DNA of 64,000 nt from Kumtagia sp963839725. GTDB taxonomy: Bacteria > Pseudomonadota > Alphaproteobacteria > Rhizobiales > Rhizobiaceae. The stretch lies in assembly GCA_963839725.1 (NCBI GenBank), contig CAWIWT010000026.1, forward strand, positions 124,001 through 188,000, given 5' to 3'. The notes under the pieces are model-generated. The model searched no databases. It saw nothing but the letters and a program-made list of their open reading frames with translations, and was not told where the DNA came from. Position 1 is the stretch's first letter; every line of letters starts with the position of its first letter. The position numbers were made by a program, and so were the translations under genes. Shown here piece by piece: positions 35,751-47,051 of the stretch.

Positions 35751-35939
35751 TCAGCGCCTTTCTGCTTCCGACGCGGCAATCGCCTGCGCCAATCTGGACC
35801 GGCAGAGCTCCAGCCGCGCCTTCATCTCCGACAAAGACGCGGCACAGCGCTCAGAGCGGGCAACCGGCTTCTCAACTTGTGTGTGTGGGCGTTCTGCGTA
35901 GTAAGGCTTGAATGCGTCCTGCAACTGAAGTGTGTCCAT
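35751..35939 (-). CDS. Short hypothetical protein with a strong ribosome-binding site
   Basis: A 62-residue frame beginning MDTLQLQDAFKPYYAERPHT and ending in an Arg/Ala-rich helix (LELCRSRLAQAIAASEAERR). GAGGAGG lies five bases before the ATG, the main argument that it is translated. No family is recognised. The surrounding 35692-36075 stretch holds nothing else that I can support. Confidence 0.5.
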   Translation of the reverse strand: MDTLQLQDAFKPYYAERPHTQVEKPVARSERCAASLSEMKARLELCRSRLAQAIAASEAERR

Positions 35940-36075
35940 GCACTCCTCCTCGAGCCCCAGACAACGAGCGGGCGGCGATATCGTTCCTGCATCTCGGCAA
36001 AATTGCGGCGGATACGATCACCTTTGCCATGTATCAACAGGCATGGCACAAACCGGTTAACGGGAGCGTTTTTCA

Positions 36076-36978
36076 GTGACTGACGAGGCAGCAAAGCGGG
36101 TTTTCATGGTCGGTTCGGCCGAAATAAGCGCGCGTCCGCTGCCCGCGGCATTGCACGTGGTTGCGACGCCCATCGGCAATCTCGGCGATATCACCTTGCG
36201 CGCCCTGGAGACGCTGGCTGCTGCCGACGTTTTGGCGTGCGAGGACACACGCGTGACGCGCATCCTTCTCGATCGCTATGGCATCCGCCAGCGCCCCTTC
36301 GCCTATCACGAGCACAACGCCGCCGAGGCTGGGCCGAAATTGCTCGACGCTCTGGCCGCTGGAAAGAGCGTCGCCCTCGTCTCGGATGCCGGCACGCCGC
36401 TGGTTTCCGATCCGGGCTTCCGACTCGTCGAACACGCGCTGCAAGGTGGCTTCCGCGTTGTCCCAATCCCGGGGCCATCCGCTGTTCTCGCAGCCTTGAC
36501 CGCATCCGGCTTGCCCACGGACACCTTCCTTTTCGCCGGTTTTCTACCGGTTAAGGATGGCCAGAGACGAACGCGGCTCGAGGAGCTGAAGGCAGTGCCC
36601 GGCACGCTGATCTTCTTTGAATCGCCTCGCCGGCTGGCAGACACTTTGGTGGCCATGGCGGATGTCTACGGACCTCGCCCCGCTGCTGTGGGTCGCGAGC
36701 TGACCAAGACATTCGAGGAAACGCGAACCGGCTCGTTGCCCGAACTGGCTGAAACTTACGCGGCAGCCGACACGCCGAAAGGCGAAATCGTCATCTGCGT
36801 CGGCTCGCCACTCGCTGAGCAGGTAACCGGTGCCAAAGATATCGACCGGTTGCTGCTGTCGCTGGTCGCGGAGATGCCTGCCTCGAAGGCCGCCGCCGAA
36901 GCCGCGCGGATGACCGGAGCAAGGAAGCCCGATCTTTACCGCCGCCTAATGGAGCTCAAGGCGAATGCGGACGGTTGA
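36076..36978 (+). CDS. rsmI: 16S rRNA (cytidine(1402)-2'-O)-methyltransferase
   Basis: The 300-residue SAM-dependent methyltransferase of the tetrapyrrole-methylase fold 2'-O-methylates C1402 in the ribosomal P site. Diagnostic segments are LHVVATPIGNLGDITLRALE, VLACEDTRVTRILLDRYGI, KSVALVSDAGTPLVSDPGFR, VVPIPGPSAVLAALTASGLP and FFESPRRLADTLVAM. A GTG start at 36076 gives a short N-terminal lead before the domain. Its end overlaps yraN by 14 bases, the usual rsmI-yraN arrangement. Confidence 0.95.
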   Translation: MTDEAAKRVFMVGSAEISARPLPAALHVVATPIGNLGDITLRALETLAAADVLACEDTRVTRILLDRYGIRQRPFAYHEHNAAEAGPKLLDALAAGKSVALVSDAGTPLVSDPGFRLVEHALQGGFRVVPIPGPSAVLAALTASGLPTDTFLFAGFLPVKDGQRRTRLEELKAVPGTLIFFESPRRLADTLVAMADVYGPRPAAVGRELTKTFEETRTGSLPELAETYAAADTPKGEIVICVGSPLAEQVTGAKDIDRLLLSLVAEMPASKAAAEAARMTGARKPDLYRRLMELKANADG

Positions 36979-37342
36979 CGCCCAGACCCGTCTGAAGGCC
37001 CACAAGCGTGGTCATCGCGGCGAATGGCTGGCCGCGATTGCCCTGATGGCAAAGGGCTTTCGCATCATCGCCCGGCGCTACAAAACCCCGCTCGGCGAAA
37101 TCGATCTGATCGCCCGCCGCGGCGACCTGATTCTCATCGTCGAGGTAAAGGCGCGCAAGACACTTATCGCGGCGATGGAAGCGATCTCGGGCGGCGCCGA
37201 ACGCCGCATCGAAGGCGCAGCCGATCTTTGGCTGTCTAGGCAGCGCGATTTCGGGCGGCTGTCGGTGCGCTTCGACATGGTCGCCGTCCTGCCATGGCGC
37301 TGGCCAGTGCATGTCGAAAACATGTTCTACGGGCGAAACTAA
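36965..37342 (+). CDS. yraN: YraN/UPF0102 family predicted endonuclease-like protein
   Basis: A 125-residue protein with a Holliday-junction-resolvase-like fold. The signature residues are in HRGEWLAAIALMAKGFRII, then YKTPLGEIDLIARRGDLILI and VEVKARK, giving the E-x(n)-D-x(n)-E-x-K nuclease pattern. No activity has been firmly shown for the family. Overlap with rsmI implies co-transcription. The ATG at 36965 is the first that yields the full conserved N-terminus. Confidence 0.92.
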   Translation: MRTVDAQTRLKAHKRGHRGEWLAAIALMAKGFRIIARRYKTPLGEIDLIARRGDLILIVEVKARKTLIAAMEAISGGAERRIEGAADLWLSRQRDFGRLSVRFDMVAVLPWRWPVHVENMFYGRN

Positions 37343-37421
37343 TTTCGCAAGATTCGACACTTGCACGACATGTTCCGACAAATCACTCTTGCTGTCATCA
37401 ACAGCAGCGAAGGACATCGCT

Positions 37422-38249
37422 ATGTGCCATCATTGCGTTATTGAATCCGTCAAGAACGACATGCTGAGCCGCCGCAGCTTCTTCAAAGGCGGAATTGCCG
37501 CCGCGGGGGCCGCGGCGCTTGCGGTGTCCGCGTCGCCGACGCCGCTGTTTGCCGCCGACAGTCCGACCAAGGCGGAAGACCTGACGCACGTATTGTTCGA
37601 TAAATTCCCGACCTATTTCGGCGGCCAGCAGCTTTTCTACGACAAGAAATTCGATTTCGCGAAGGACACCTTCAATCTCTACGAACTTCGGCTGAGTGAA
37701 CACACTGGTACGCATATCGACGCGCCGCTGCATTTCAGCGCTGACGGCAAGTCCGTCGCCGAGTTGCCCGTCGAAGATCTGATTGCGCCGCTGGTCGTGA
37801 TCGACATCGCGGCAAAAGCCTCCGACAATGCCGATGCGCAGGTCACCGCCGATGACATCAAGGCTTGGGTTTCGGCCAATGGCGAACTGCCGGCGGGCGC
37901 GGTTGTCGCCATGCATTCCGGGTGGGGCGCACATCTTGGTTCCGACAAGTTCCGCAACGCCAGCGAGGATGGGAAGTCGCTGCACTTCCCCGGTTTCCAT
38001 GTCGAAGCGGCGCAGTACTTGATCGAACAGCCGTCGATCAAGGCGATTGCCGTCGATACGCTGTCGCTGGATTTCGGCGCTTCGCCGGACTTCATCGTCC
38101 ACAAGACCTGGCTTTCGACCGGACGCTACGGGATCGAAGGCATCGCCAACCTCGACAGGGTTCCCGCCAAGGGTGCGACGGTCGTGGTCGGTGCTCCAAA
38201 GATCAAGGGCGGCACCGGCGGTCCAGCACAAATCTTCGCGCTGCTGTAG
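37422..38249 (+). CDS. Exported cyclase-family (kynurenine formamidase-like) metal hydrolase
   Basis: A 275-residue protein with a twin-arginine-type leader (SRRSFFKGGIAAAGAAALAV, cleavage near LFAAD). A cyclase domain follows whose metal-binding motif is HTGTHIDAPLHFSADG. Later conserved parts are VVIDIAAKA, VVAMHSGWGAHLG, HFPGFHVEAAQYL and KAIAVDTLSLDFG. The family includes arylformamidases and other amide or lactone hydrolases; the twin-arginine leader points to a folded, metal-loaded periplasmic form. The start at 37422 has AAGGA nine bases upstream. Two cysteines in MCHHC at the extreme N-terminus are unusual and precede the leader. Confidence 0.87.
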   Translation: MCHHCVIESVKNDMLSRRSFFKGGIAAAGAAALAVSASPTPLFAADSPTKAEDLTHVLFDKFPTYFGGQQLFYDKKFDFAKDTFNLYELRLSEHTGTHIDAPLHFSADGKSVAELPVEDLIAPLVVIDIAAKASDNADAQVTADDIKAWVSANGELPAGAVVAMHSGWGAHLGSDKFRNASEDGKSLHFPGFHVEAAQYLIEQPSIKAIAVDTLSLDFGASPDFIVHKTWLSTGRYGIEGIANLDRVPAKGATVVVGAPKIKGGTGGPAQIFALL

Positions 38250-38351
38250 TCAGAAGTCGCCGACGCACTCTCGGCAAGCCTTGCTGAGGTGCGGGCGGAC
38301 GAACGCGGTCTCCGCTGATACCATTGGATACAATGATCAGAGCAGCAGTCG

Positions 38352-39719
38352 TCAACGCCGCCGCGTTACATGCATCGGCAATCCGCCTTGCGGCTGCGTG
38401 GTCAGCTTCTGCACCGGCCAAGGCCTTGTTCCGGCGACGCTGTCGAAACGGAAGCGCGACATCAGCGCTGCAAGGGCAATCACCGCCTCCTGCATGGCGA
38501 AGCTAGCGCCGATGCAGACGCGCGGGCCGGCACTGAACGGCAGATACTGGAAGCGGTCAATTCTATCGCGGTTGCCGGGATGGAAGCGCGACGGCAGGAA
38601 GGCGTCTGGATCGTCCCACAGCCTGCGGTGCCGATGGACCGTCCACGGCATGACCAGCACCTGCGCACCGCGCGGAATATCCAGCGTCTTGTAAGTCTCG
38701 GGCTCGATCGGCTCGCGATTGATCGACGGCGCCGGCGGATAAAGTCGCAACGCCTCCTCGAAGGCGGCGCGCGTCAGCGGCATCAGGTCCAGCCATTTGA
38801 CCGGATCGGGCTCCACTTTCAGCACAGCGTCGATTTCGGTCTCGATAGGCGCCCGTTCCCATGGCGCTTCCGCGAGGCAGTAGAGCGTCCAGCCCAGCGC
38901 ACGCGCGGTGGTTTCATGCCCCGCGCCGATGAAGGTGATGATGTTGTCCTCCACTTCACCACGCGTCAGCCCGTCCTTGCCCTCGGCGCGCAGCAGGAGA
39001 GTGAGAAAATCCTCCGGTACATCGTCGGGGGTCTTCCGTTCGATGCGCATCGCCACTGTATCGGAGACGATCTTGCGGAAGAACTTCATCGTCCGGCGGC
39101 CACGGATATGGGTGAAGCGCGGCAGCCAGTCCGGCGCTCGCAATAGGTCGAGCGGATCGACGCGGCCCATTGTCTCGAAAAGCCGCTCGATCTGATGACC
39201 GAAACTGCCCGGCTCGCCGGCGACCTCGTTTGAAAACAGCGTTTCGGCCATGATGTCGAAGGTGAGCAGCGTCATATCGTGGGCGATATCAACAACGCCC
39301 TCCTCCTTCTCATAGCGCGCGGCAAACTCTTGCGTACGCCGCAGCATCGGACCGGCGAAGCCGAAGATATGGCGCGGCGTGAACACAGAGGCCATCGCCT
39401 TGCGCGACCGCTTCCACACCGCCCCTTCCGCCGTAAGCAGCCCATCGCGCAAAATCGGCCGAAGGATTTTCTGGCGCACGGCGGCCAGCTTGTAATTCTT
39501 GGCGTTGTCGACCAGCACATGGCGGATCAGCCCCGGATTGTTGGCGATTACCAGCGGCCCGCCGACGCCCGGCACAAGCAGCCAGGGCTCGTTGTAGGAA
39601 GGCTCGCCCCACAGTTCGAGCGGGTTGAGGTAGACGATCCGCATGATCTCCAGCATCGACGGCGGCGTCGTGCGCGGGGTTGGTGCTGGCGGACGGAATG
39701 GTGCAGGCGAGGTGTCCAT
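38352..39719 (-). CDS. Cytochrome P450
   Basis: A 455-residue soluble P450 monooxygenase. The I-helix oxygen-binding motif is FIGAGHETTARALG, the K-helix E-x-x-R is in FEEALRLYPPAP, and the haem-ligand loop is FSAGPRVCIG with Cys near residue 402. The sequence type (Pro-rich start, VFTPRHIFGFAGPMLRRTQE) is closer to CYP4/CYP102-like class E P450s than to CYP101. No ferredoxin or reductase gene is adjacent. The substrate is unknown. The gene is divergent from gyrB, with about 260 bp between. Confidence 0.93.
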   Translation of the reverse strand: MDTSPAPFRPPAPTPRTTPPSMLEIMRIVYLNPLELWGEPSYNEPWLLVPGVGGPLVIANNPGLIRHVLVDNAKNYKLAAVRQKILRPILRDGLLTAEGAVWKRSRKAMASVFTPRHIFGFAGPMLRRTQEFAARYEKEEGVVDIAHDMTLLTFDIMAETLFSNEVAGEPGSFGHQIERLFETMGRVDPLDLLRAPDWLPRFTHIRGRRTMKFFRKIVSDTVAMRIERKTPDDVPEDFLTLLLRAEGKDGLTRGEVEDNIITFIGAGHETTARALGWTLYCLAEAPWERAPIETEIDAVLKVEPDPVKWLDLMPLTRAAFEEALRLYPPAPSINREPIEPETYKTLDIPRGAQVLVMPWTVHRHRRLWDDPDAFLPSRFHPGNRDRIDRFQYLPFSAGPRVCIGASFAMQEAVIALAALMSRFRFDSVAGTRPWPVQKLTTQPQGGLPMHVTRRR

Positions 39720-39980
39720 GACGATGTCCGGATCGACTTAAGGTAGTGCTCCGGTGTTGGGGCGTCCATGTGGTGAACCATTCCGCTTGAATCGGTAGAA
39801 ACGCCGTACCCTTGCTGCAGTCCGTTATGAACAAGCCTGTGCAAAGGCGCCGCTCGGCCACACAAATAGCCGGAAAAGCTTGGAAAATCGGCCTTGAACC
39901 CCTATATCTAGCCAATCCTTCGGCGCACGAATCGACGCGATTTTCGCACCTTCCGACGTAAATCAGAACGAAAGCTTTTC
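39720..39980 (+). promoter_or_regulatory. gyrB upstream region with a possible promoter
   Basis: This 261-bp gap between the P450 start and gyrB has no gene. A candidate promoter reads CTTGGA, about 18 bases, TATATC near 39878-39908 on the plus strand, some 70 bp before the gyrB ATG. The match to the alphaproteobacterial housekeeping consensus is moderate only. Confidence 0.35.
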
Positions 39981-42452
<2,472 letters not shown>

Positions 42453-42562
42453 GAGATTGATCAAAAGCTATCGCGGGAAGTTTCGATCCGACCTTGTAAG
42501 GGCGTTGGCCGATCCTTAGTTCAATGATCCTTGAACAAGGGTTTTCGGCGGGGGGTGGCAAA

Positions 42563-43372
42563 ATGACTTCCAAAGGAACCGCACTAGTGACCGGCGCGTC
42601 TACAGGCATCGGCGCAGTTTATGCCGACCGTCTCGCCAGGCGCGGATATGACTTGGTCCTTGTTGCACGGGATCTGGCACGGTTGGATCAGCTTGCCGCG
42701 CGGCTGCGGGCTGCAACAGGCATGGGCGTCGAAGTGCTGCGCGCCGATCTGGCGCTCGCCTCGGAGCGGGCCACGGTCGAAGCCCGGCTGAAGCGCGACG
42801 ACATCGCTGTTTTCGTCAACAATGCGGGCATGGCGGTCAATGGTCCGACCATCGACGCCGATCTCGAAAAACTGGGCGCGATGATCGAGCTCAACGTCGT
42901 GGCCGCAAGCCGCCTCGCCCGTGTCGCCGCCGAGACTTTGGCGCGCAAGGGGTCCGGCACACTGATCAATCTGGCCTCCGTTGCCGGTCTGACCAACGAC
43001 CGGGCTGGGGTAAGCGTCTATTACAACGCAACAAAGGCGTTCATGCTTTCGCTGAGCGAAGGTCTTGCGATGGAGCTTGCGCCAATCGGCGTGCGCGTCC
43101 AGGCTGTGTTGCCCGGCGTCACCAGAACGGAAATCTGGGAGCGCGCTGGCCGCGATGTCAATCAGATCCCCGAGCACATGGTTATGGATGTCGAAGTCAT
43201 GGTCGACGCGGCACTGGTGGGCCTGGACCTCGGTGAAGTCGTCAGCATCATATCGCTGCCCGACAATAGCGATTGGGAAGCCTACAAAGCCGCTCGGACC
43301 GCGCTCTATCCAAACCTCTCGCATCGCGAGCCAGCACCACGCTACCGCGCAACAAAAGCCGGCGCAGCCTGA
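42563..43372 (+). CDS. SDR-family oxidoreductase (DltE/COG0300 type)
   Basis: A 269-residue short-chain dehydrogenase with TGASTGIGAVYADRLARRGY, NNAGMAVNGP, INLASVAGL and the catalytic YYNATKAF (Y-x-x-x-K). The start at 42563 (MTSKGTALVTGAST) is used because the 13 residues added by ATG 42524 are not SDR-like. The gene sits 110 bp after gyrB and is followed by a degenerate gyrB 3' end, so it may have entered by insertion at the end of gyrB. Substrate unknown. Confidence 0.9.
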   Translation: MTSKGTALVTGASTGIGAVYADRLARRGYDLVLVARDLARLDQLAARLRAATGMGVEVLRADLALASERATVEARLKRDDIAVFVNNAGMAVNGPTIDADLEKLGAMIELNVVAASRLARVAAETLARKGSGTLINLASVAGLTNDRAGVSVYYNATKAFMLSLSEGLAMELAPIGVRVQAVLPGVTRTEIWERAGRDVNQIPEHMVMDVEVMVDAALVGLDLGEVVSIISLPDNSDWEAYKAARTALYPNLSHREPAPRYRATKAGAA

Positions 43373-43429
43373 CGCTCGTTTCTGCAGGCCGAGGTAAACA
43401 CACGCCACCGACGCCGACTTACTGTTTTT

Positions 43430-43497
43430 CCGGGCGACAGATCGAGCTTCGCCGCGAGTTCATCCATGGAAACGCACTGAGCGTTGCCGACGTCTGA
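43430..43497 (+). pseudogene. Remnant copy of a gyrB 3' end
   Basis: The plus-strand frame reads GRQIELRREFIHGNALSVAD then V-stop, which aligns with the last residues of the GyrB at 42452 (PRRDFIQENALSVANLDV). The DNA is roughly three-quarters identical to the gyrB tail by eye, with a 6-base gap. Nothing upstream of it is gyrase-like. It looks like a leftover from recombination at the gyrB terminus that placed the SDR gene between the two tails. The neighbouring 43498-43751 holds no gene. Confidence 0.7.
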
Positions 43498-43751
43498 GGG
43501 GCTTGGCAGCGACGCTCAGAGGCGCGGCGGCAAATTCGTCGCCGCTTGCCTCGTTGAAATCCTGGTGTCGATCCGCTGGGATGCCTCACGCCAGTGCGAG
43601 GCATATTGATGGACCGCGATAGTGTCGTTAACCGCAATCTTGTCCAGGTCCTTGTCCGCGACGAACGTTTCGCCTGCAAACTAATGATTTTGTGCTTCGG
43701 TTCGAGAATGGTCACGCGGCCGTCCACGATCATCGCCACCTTTTGGCAACC

Positions 43752-44816
43752 TCAGGTGGTCGCCACTTTGCCCTGCGCGGCTTCCGCTCGAAGCAGCATG
43801 CCGAACAGGTCGCGAGGCTCGTCCGGATCGGCGAGCAGGTCGAGCTCTTCGTAAAGACCGGTATCCCGCAGCTTGTCGCGCACGTAGCGCAGCGCCGAGA
43901 AATCCTCGATGGCGAAGCCGACCGAGTCGAACAGGGTAATCTGCCGATCGCCTGCCCTGCCCTGTTGCTGGCCGACGATAACCCGCCAAAGCTCGGTGAT
44001 CGGATGGTCGTGCGGCAGCTGCTGGATCTCGCCCTCGATCCAGGTCTGCGGCGGAAACTCCACGAAAATGTCTGAGCGCAGCAAGATGTCGCGGTGCAGT
44101 TCGGTCTTGCCCGGGCAGTCGCCGCCGACCGCGTTGATGTGGGTGCCGGGGCCGACCATGTTGTCGGTCAATATCGTCGCGTTCTGCTTGTCGGCGGTGA
44201 CGGTGGTAATGATGTCGGCGCCTTCGACGGCCTCCTGGCCAGTCGAGCAGATGGTGATGTCGAAACCCAGACCTGCGAGGTTTTTCGCGCACTTACGCGA
44301 GGCGGATAAATCAATGTCGTAGAGCCGAAGCTTGTCGATGCCGAGCAGCGCCTTGAAAGCGATGGCCTGGAATTCCGACTGCGCGCCATTGCCGATGATA
44401 GCCATGGTGCGGGAGCCTTTCGGCGCCAGGTATTTCGCGGCGGTGGCCGACATGGCGGCTGTGCGCAGCGCCGTCAGGATGGTCATTTCGGTGAGCAGCA
44501 TCGGATAGCCGCTGCCGACATCGGCGAGTACGCCGAAGGCGGTAACGGTCTGGAGGCCCTCGCGCATGTTCTTCGGATGGCCGTTGACGTATTTGAACCC
44601 ATAGAGCTGGCCGTCGCTGGTCGGCATCAGCTCGATGACGCCGTCGGCGCTGTGTGAGCCGACGCGCGGCGTCTTGTCGAACAGCTCCCAGCGGCGGAAA
44701 TCGTCCTCGATGTAGCCCGCAAGCTCGGTGAGGAAGCGCTCCACGCCGATGGCGAGCACCAGTTTCATCATGTGATCTACACTAACGAAGGGAACGATAT
44801 TCAGCTTGGTATGCAT
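43752..44816 (-). CDS. ocd: Ornithine cyclodeaminase
   Basis: The 354-residue enzyme converts ornithine to proline and ammonia using bound NAD+. Recognisable parts are LMPTSDGQLYGFKYVNGHPK, the Rossmann loop TMAIIGNGAQSEFQAIAFKA, VGPGTHINAVGGDCPGKTEL and RVIVGQQQGRAGDRQITLFD. The long form (350 rather than 315 residues) is typical of the rhizobial and Agrobacterium arginine-catabolic enzyme. It is encoded two bases after the arginase gene, and the order arginase-ocd makes the arginine-ornithine-proline route explicit. Confidence 0.93.
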   Translation of the reverse strand: MHTKLNIVPFVSVDHMMKLVLAIGVERFLTELAGYIEDDFRRWELFDKTPRVGSHSADGVIELMPTSDGQLYGFKYVNGHPKNMREGLQTVTAFGVLADVGSGYPMLLTEMTILTALRTAAMSATAAKYLAPKGSRTMAIIGNGAQSEFQAIAFKALLGIDKLRLYDIDLSASRKCAKNLAGLGFDITICSTGQEAVEGADIITTVTADKQNATILTDNMVGPGTHINAVGGDCPGKTELHRDILLRSDIFVEFPPQTWIEGEIQQLPHDHPITELWRVIVGQQQGRAGDRQITLFDSVGFAIEDFSALRYVRDKLRDTGLYEELDLLADPDEPRDLFGMLLRAEAAQGKVATT

Positions 44817-44818
44817 AA

Positions 44819-45739
44819 TCAGTAGCTCCGAGTCGGACGGTCCATGATGCGGCGGCCCATCAGGCTTGCCGTCAGATCGACCATGAGGGTCGCGGTGCGT
44901 CCGCGTTCATCGAGAAAGGGGTTGAGTTCGACCAGGTCGAGGCTGGTGACGAGGCTGCTGTCGGACAGCATCTCCATGACGAGATGCGCCTCGCGGAATG
45001 TTGCGCCGCCCGGCACCGTGGTGCCGACCGCCGGCGCGATCGCCGGATCGAGGAAATCGACGTCGAGGCTGACATGCAGCATTCCGTTCGCGGCGCTCAC
45101 GCGCGCCAGGAAAGCCTGCAGCAGCCGTGCAATGCCATGCTCGTCGACAGCGCGCATGTCATGCACGGTCACGCCCGCCTCGGCGAGGGCCAGCCGCTCC
45201 GCGGGGTCTACGCTGCGCAGACCGATGACGCAGATGCGCGACGGATCGACCGTGTGCGACAGGTCGGGGAAATAGCCGGAAAAGCCTGGTTGACCGCTGG
45301 CATAGGCCAGCGGCACTCCATGCAGATTGCCGCTGGTCGTCGTGTCGAGCGTGTGGAAATCCGGATGGGCGTCGAGCCATAGCACGAAGAGCGGCCTGCC
45401 CTGCTCGGCGGCGCGGCGGGCAACGCCGGAGAGCGTTCCAGCTGAAATAGAATGGTCGCCGCCGAGGAAGATCGGCAGCGCACCGGCACTTGCCGCAAAG
45501 GCCTGCTCGGCGATTGCCGACGTCCAGGCCGAGATTTCCGGCAGCGCCCTCAGCGCCAGATTGCCATGAATGACGCGGCGCGCCGCGACCGGCTGCACGG
45601 TGCCAAGGTCTTCGACTTCATGGCCGAGTTCGCGCAGCGCGGAGACCAGGCCCGCCGTGCGCAGCGCGCTCGGTCCCATTTCACAGCCCATACGGCCCGC
45701 GCCGTCCTGCACAGGCGCACCAACGATCCTGCAAAGCAT
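44819..45739 (-). CDS. rocF: Arginase
   Basis: The 306-residue ureohydrolase splits arginine to ornithine and urea. Metal ligands are visible in FLGGDHSISAG, LWLDAHPDFHT and HVSLDVDFLDPAIAP. The start at 45739 gives MLCRIVGAPVQDGAGRMGCE, the usual arginase opening. An ATG at 45862 extends 41 residues into the regulatory gap and is rejected, though the ribosome-binding site at 45739 is weak. It is first in the arginase-ocd operon and divergent from an Lrp-type regulator. Confidence 0.92.
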   Translation of the reverse strand: MLCRIVGAPVQDGAGRMGCEMGPSALRTAGLVSALRELGHEVEDLGTVQPVAARRVIHGNLALRALPEISAWTSAIAEQAFAASAGALPIFLGGDHSISAGTLSGVARRAAEQGRPLFVLWLDAHPDFHTLDTTTSGNLHGVPLAYASGQPGFSGYFPDLSHTVDPSRICVIGLRSVDPAERLALAEAGVTVHDMRAVDEHGIARLLQAFLARVSAANGMLHVSLDVDFLDPAIAPAVGTTVPGGATFREAHLVMEMLSDSSLVTSLDLVELNPFLDERGRTATLMVDLTASLMGRRIMDRPTRSY

Positions 45740-45807
45740 CGCAAAAATTCCAGCATTGAGTGAATGATCGGGCGATTTGACCAGAACGGCCTGGCGAAAT
45801 GAACAGG

Positions 45808-45846
45808 CAAAATTGGCAGATTTATCGATTTGCGTTGCCAATTTGG
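45808..45846. promoter_or_regulatory. Dyad in the arginase/Lrp divergent promoter region
   Basis: AAATTGGCA (45810-45818) and TGCCAATTT (45836-45844) are perfect 9-base complements 17 bases apart, in an AT-rich spacer containing ATTTATCGATTT. Lrp-family regulators bind such spaced dyads. The site lies between the two divergent genes and could control both. Confidence 0.55.
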
Positions 45847-45888
45847 TCAATCTGACATTCAATATGGCGGTAGGGCAGGCGCACCATC

Positions 45889-46326
45889 ATGGATTCGCTC
45901 GACGAGAAACTGATAACGCTGCTTCGCCACGATGCCCGGCGGTCGATCTCCGACCTGGCAATCGATCTTGGCGCGTCGCGCGCAACCGTGCGCGCCCGCA
46001 TGGAAAAGCTAGAGAAGTCAGGCGACATTGTCGGCTACACGGTCATCCTGCGCGCCGACGCGGTCGACCAGCGCGTCCGTGGCATCATGACCATTGACAT
46101 CGAGGGTCACGCCGCCGACCGGGTGATCCGCACGCTTGGCGGCTTTTCGGAGGTCTCCACCATCCACACCACCAACGGCCGCTGGGATCTGGTGGTTGAA
46201 CTCGGCACCAGCAGCTTGACGGAGTTCGACGCGGTGTTGCGCCGCATCCGGCTGATCCCCGGCATCACCGGTTCGGAAACCAGCCTGCTGCTCGCCACGC
46301 CGAGGACGACGCGCGCAAGGCTGTGA
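45889..46326 (+). CDS. Lrp/AsnC-family transcriptional regulator of arginine catabolism
   Basis: A 145-residue regulator. The N-terminal HTH is LDEKLITLLRHDARRSISDL and AIDLGASRATVRARMEKLEK; the C-terminal RAM ligand domain spans about 70-140 (GIMTIDIEGHAADRVIRTLG, VVELGTSSLTEFDAVLRRIR). Divergent from arginase-ocd, it probably activates that operon in response to arginine or ornithine, as known for the ArcR/PutR-type Lrp proteins of rhizobia. The ligand is inferred. Confidence 0.9.
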   Translation: MDSLDEKLITLLRHDARRSISDLAIDLGASRATVRARMEKLEKSGDIVGYTVILRADAVDQRVRGIMTIDIEGHAADRVIRTLGGFSEVSTIHTTNGRWDLVVELGTSSLTEFDAVLRRIRLIPGITGSETSLLLATPRTTRARL

Positions 46327-46330
46327 TCGG

Positions 46331-46460
46331 TGCGCTTACCCTCCCCTCGATGGGGAGGGTCGCCGCGACGCGACGGGGTGGGGTGCCTAGAAACTAGTAT
46401 ATGGCACCCCCACCCGCGCCCTTCGGCGCGACCTCCCCCATCGAGGGGGAGGTAAGCGCG
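46331..46460. repeat. Near-perfect 130-bp palindromic family-B element
   Basis: TGCGCTTACCCTCCCCTCGA at the left and TCGAGGGGGAGGTAAGCGCG at the right are complementary. Inner arms GGGGTGGGGTGCC and GGCACCCCCACCC surround a short centre with ACTAGTATAT. It starts just after the Lrp stop. Confidence 0.75.
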
Positions 46461-46592
46461 CGACCGCCTACGCCAACCCACCAGCGTCCCGATGCACCGC
46501 GCAAACGGCGAACCACATTGCCGCAGCGCCACAAACCGGGTGCAACCCGCCGTCGCGGCGTGCTAATCACCCGGCACAATCGGAACACCAAC

Positions 46593-46964
46593 GTGAGAAC
46601 AACACGGGCAAAGCAAATGCCATGCATCGCGCTGGGCGCGGCCATGCTGATGCTCGTCCAGTCGGTAGCCGCCAGCTTTGCCGGCCGTACCGAGCACCCT
46701 GCCCTCGATGCGTTCGGCAATCCGCTGTGCATTACCAACACCGATCAACACACGCCGCAAAGCGATCATGGCAAGTTGCCGGGCTGCTGTATTCTGGGCT
46801 GCGGAACGCTTGCGTCCACCATCGCGCCACCGCCAGACAAAGCGTGGCTCGAGATTGGCCTCGATGCGGCGCCGAGCCCCTTCGCTCCGGCGCTTGCCGA
46901 AATCGCCATCGCCTCGGACGATCATCATCCGGGAAGCCCGCGTGCGCCGCCAGCCGTGGTTTGA
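46593..46964 (+). CDS. DUF2946-type small exported protein next to a copper chaperone gene
   Basis: About 123 residues from GTG 46593. A hydrophobic leader (CIALGAAMLMLVQSVAASFA) is followed by a DUF2946-like region with DAFGNPLCI, HGKLPGCCILGC and a His/Pro-rich tail (SDDHHPGSPRAPP). The clustered Cys and His suggest metal contact, and proteins of this family usually lie beside copper-handling genes, as here. The start is uncertain: ATG 46617 is possible, while the longer frame from 46401 reads through the palindromic repeat and is rejected. Confidence 0.7.
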   Translation: MRTTRAKQMPCIALGAAMLMLVQSVAASFAGRTEHPALDAFGNPLCITNTDQHTPQSDHGKLPGCCILGCGTLASTIAPPPDKAWLEIGLDAAPSPFAPALAEIAIASDDHHPGSPRAPPAVV

Positions 46965-47051
46965 TTGACTCGCGCCGTTGAGTGGCGTGGTTCCCAACGA
47001 TCAAACCAACTCCGCGCCACCATGCGCGACAAAAAATTATGGACACTTCCC

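Noticed and set aside
43419..43739. 106-residue minus-strand frame
   Set aside because: It is Arg/Ser-rich, antisense to the gyrB remnant, and shows no motif.
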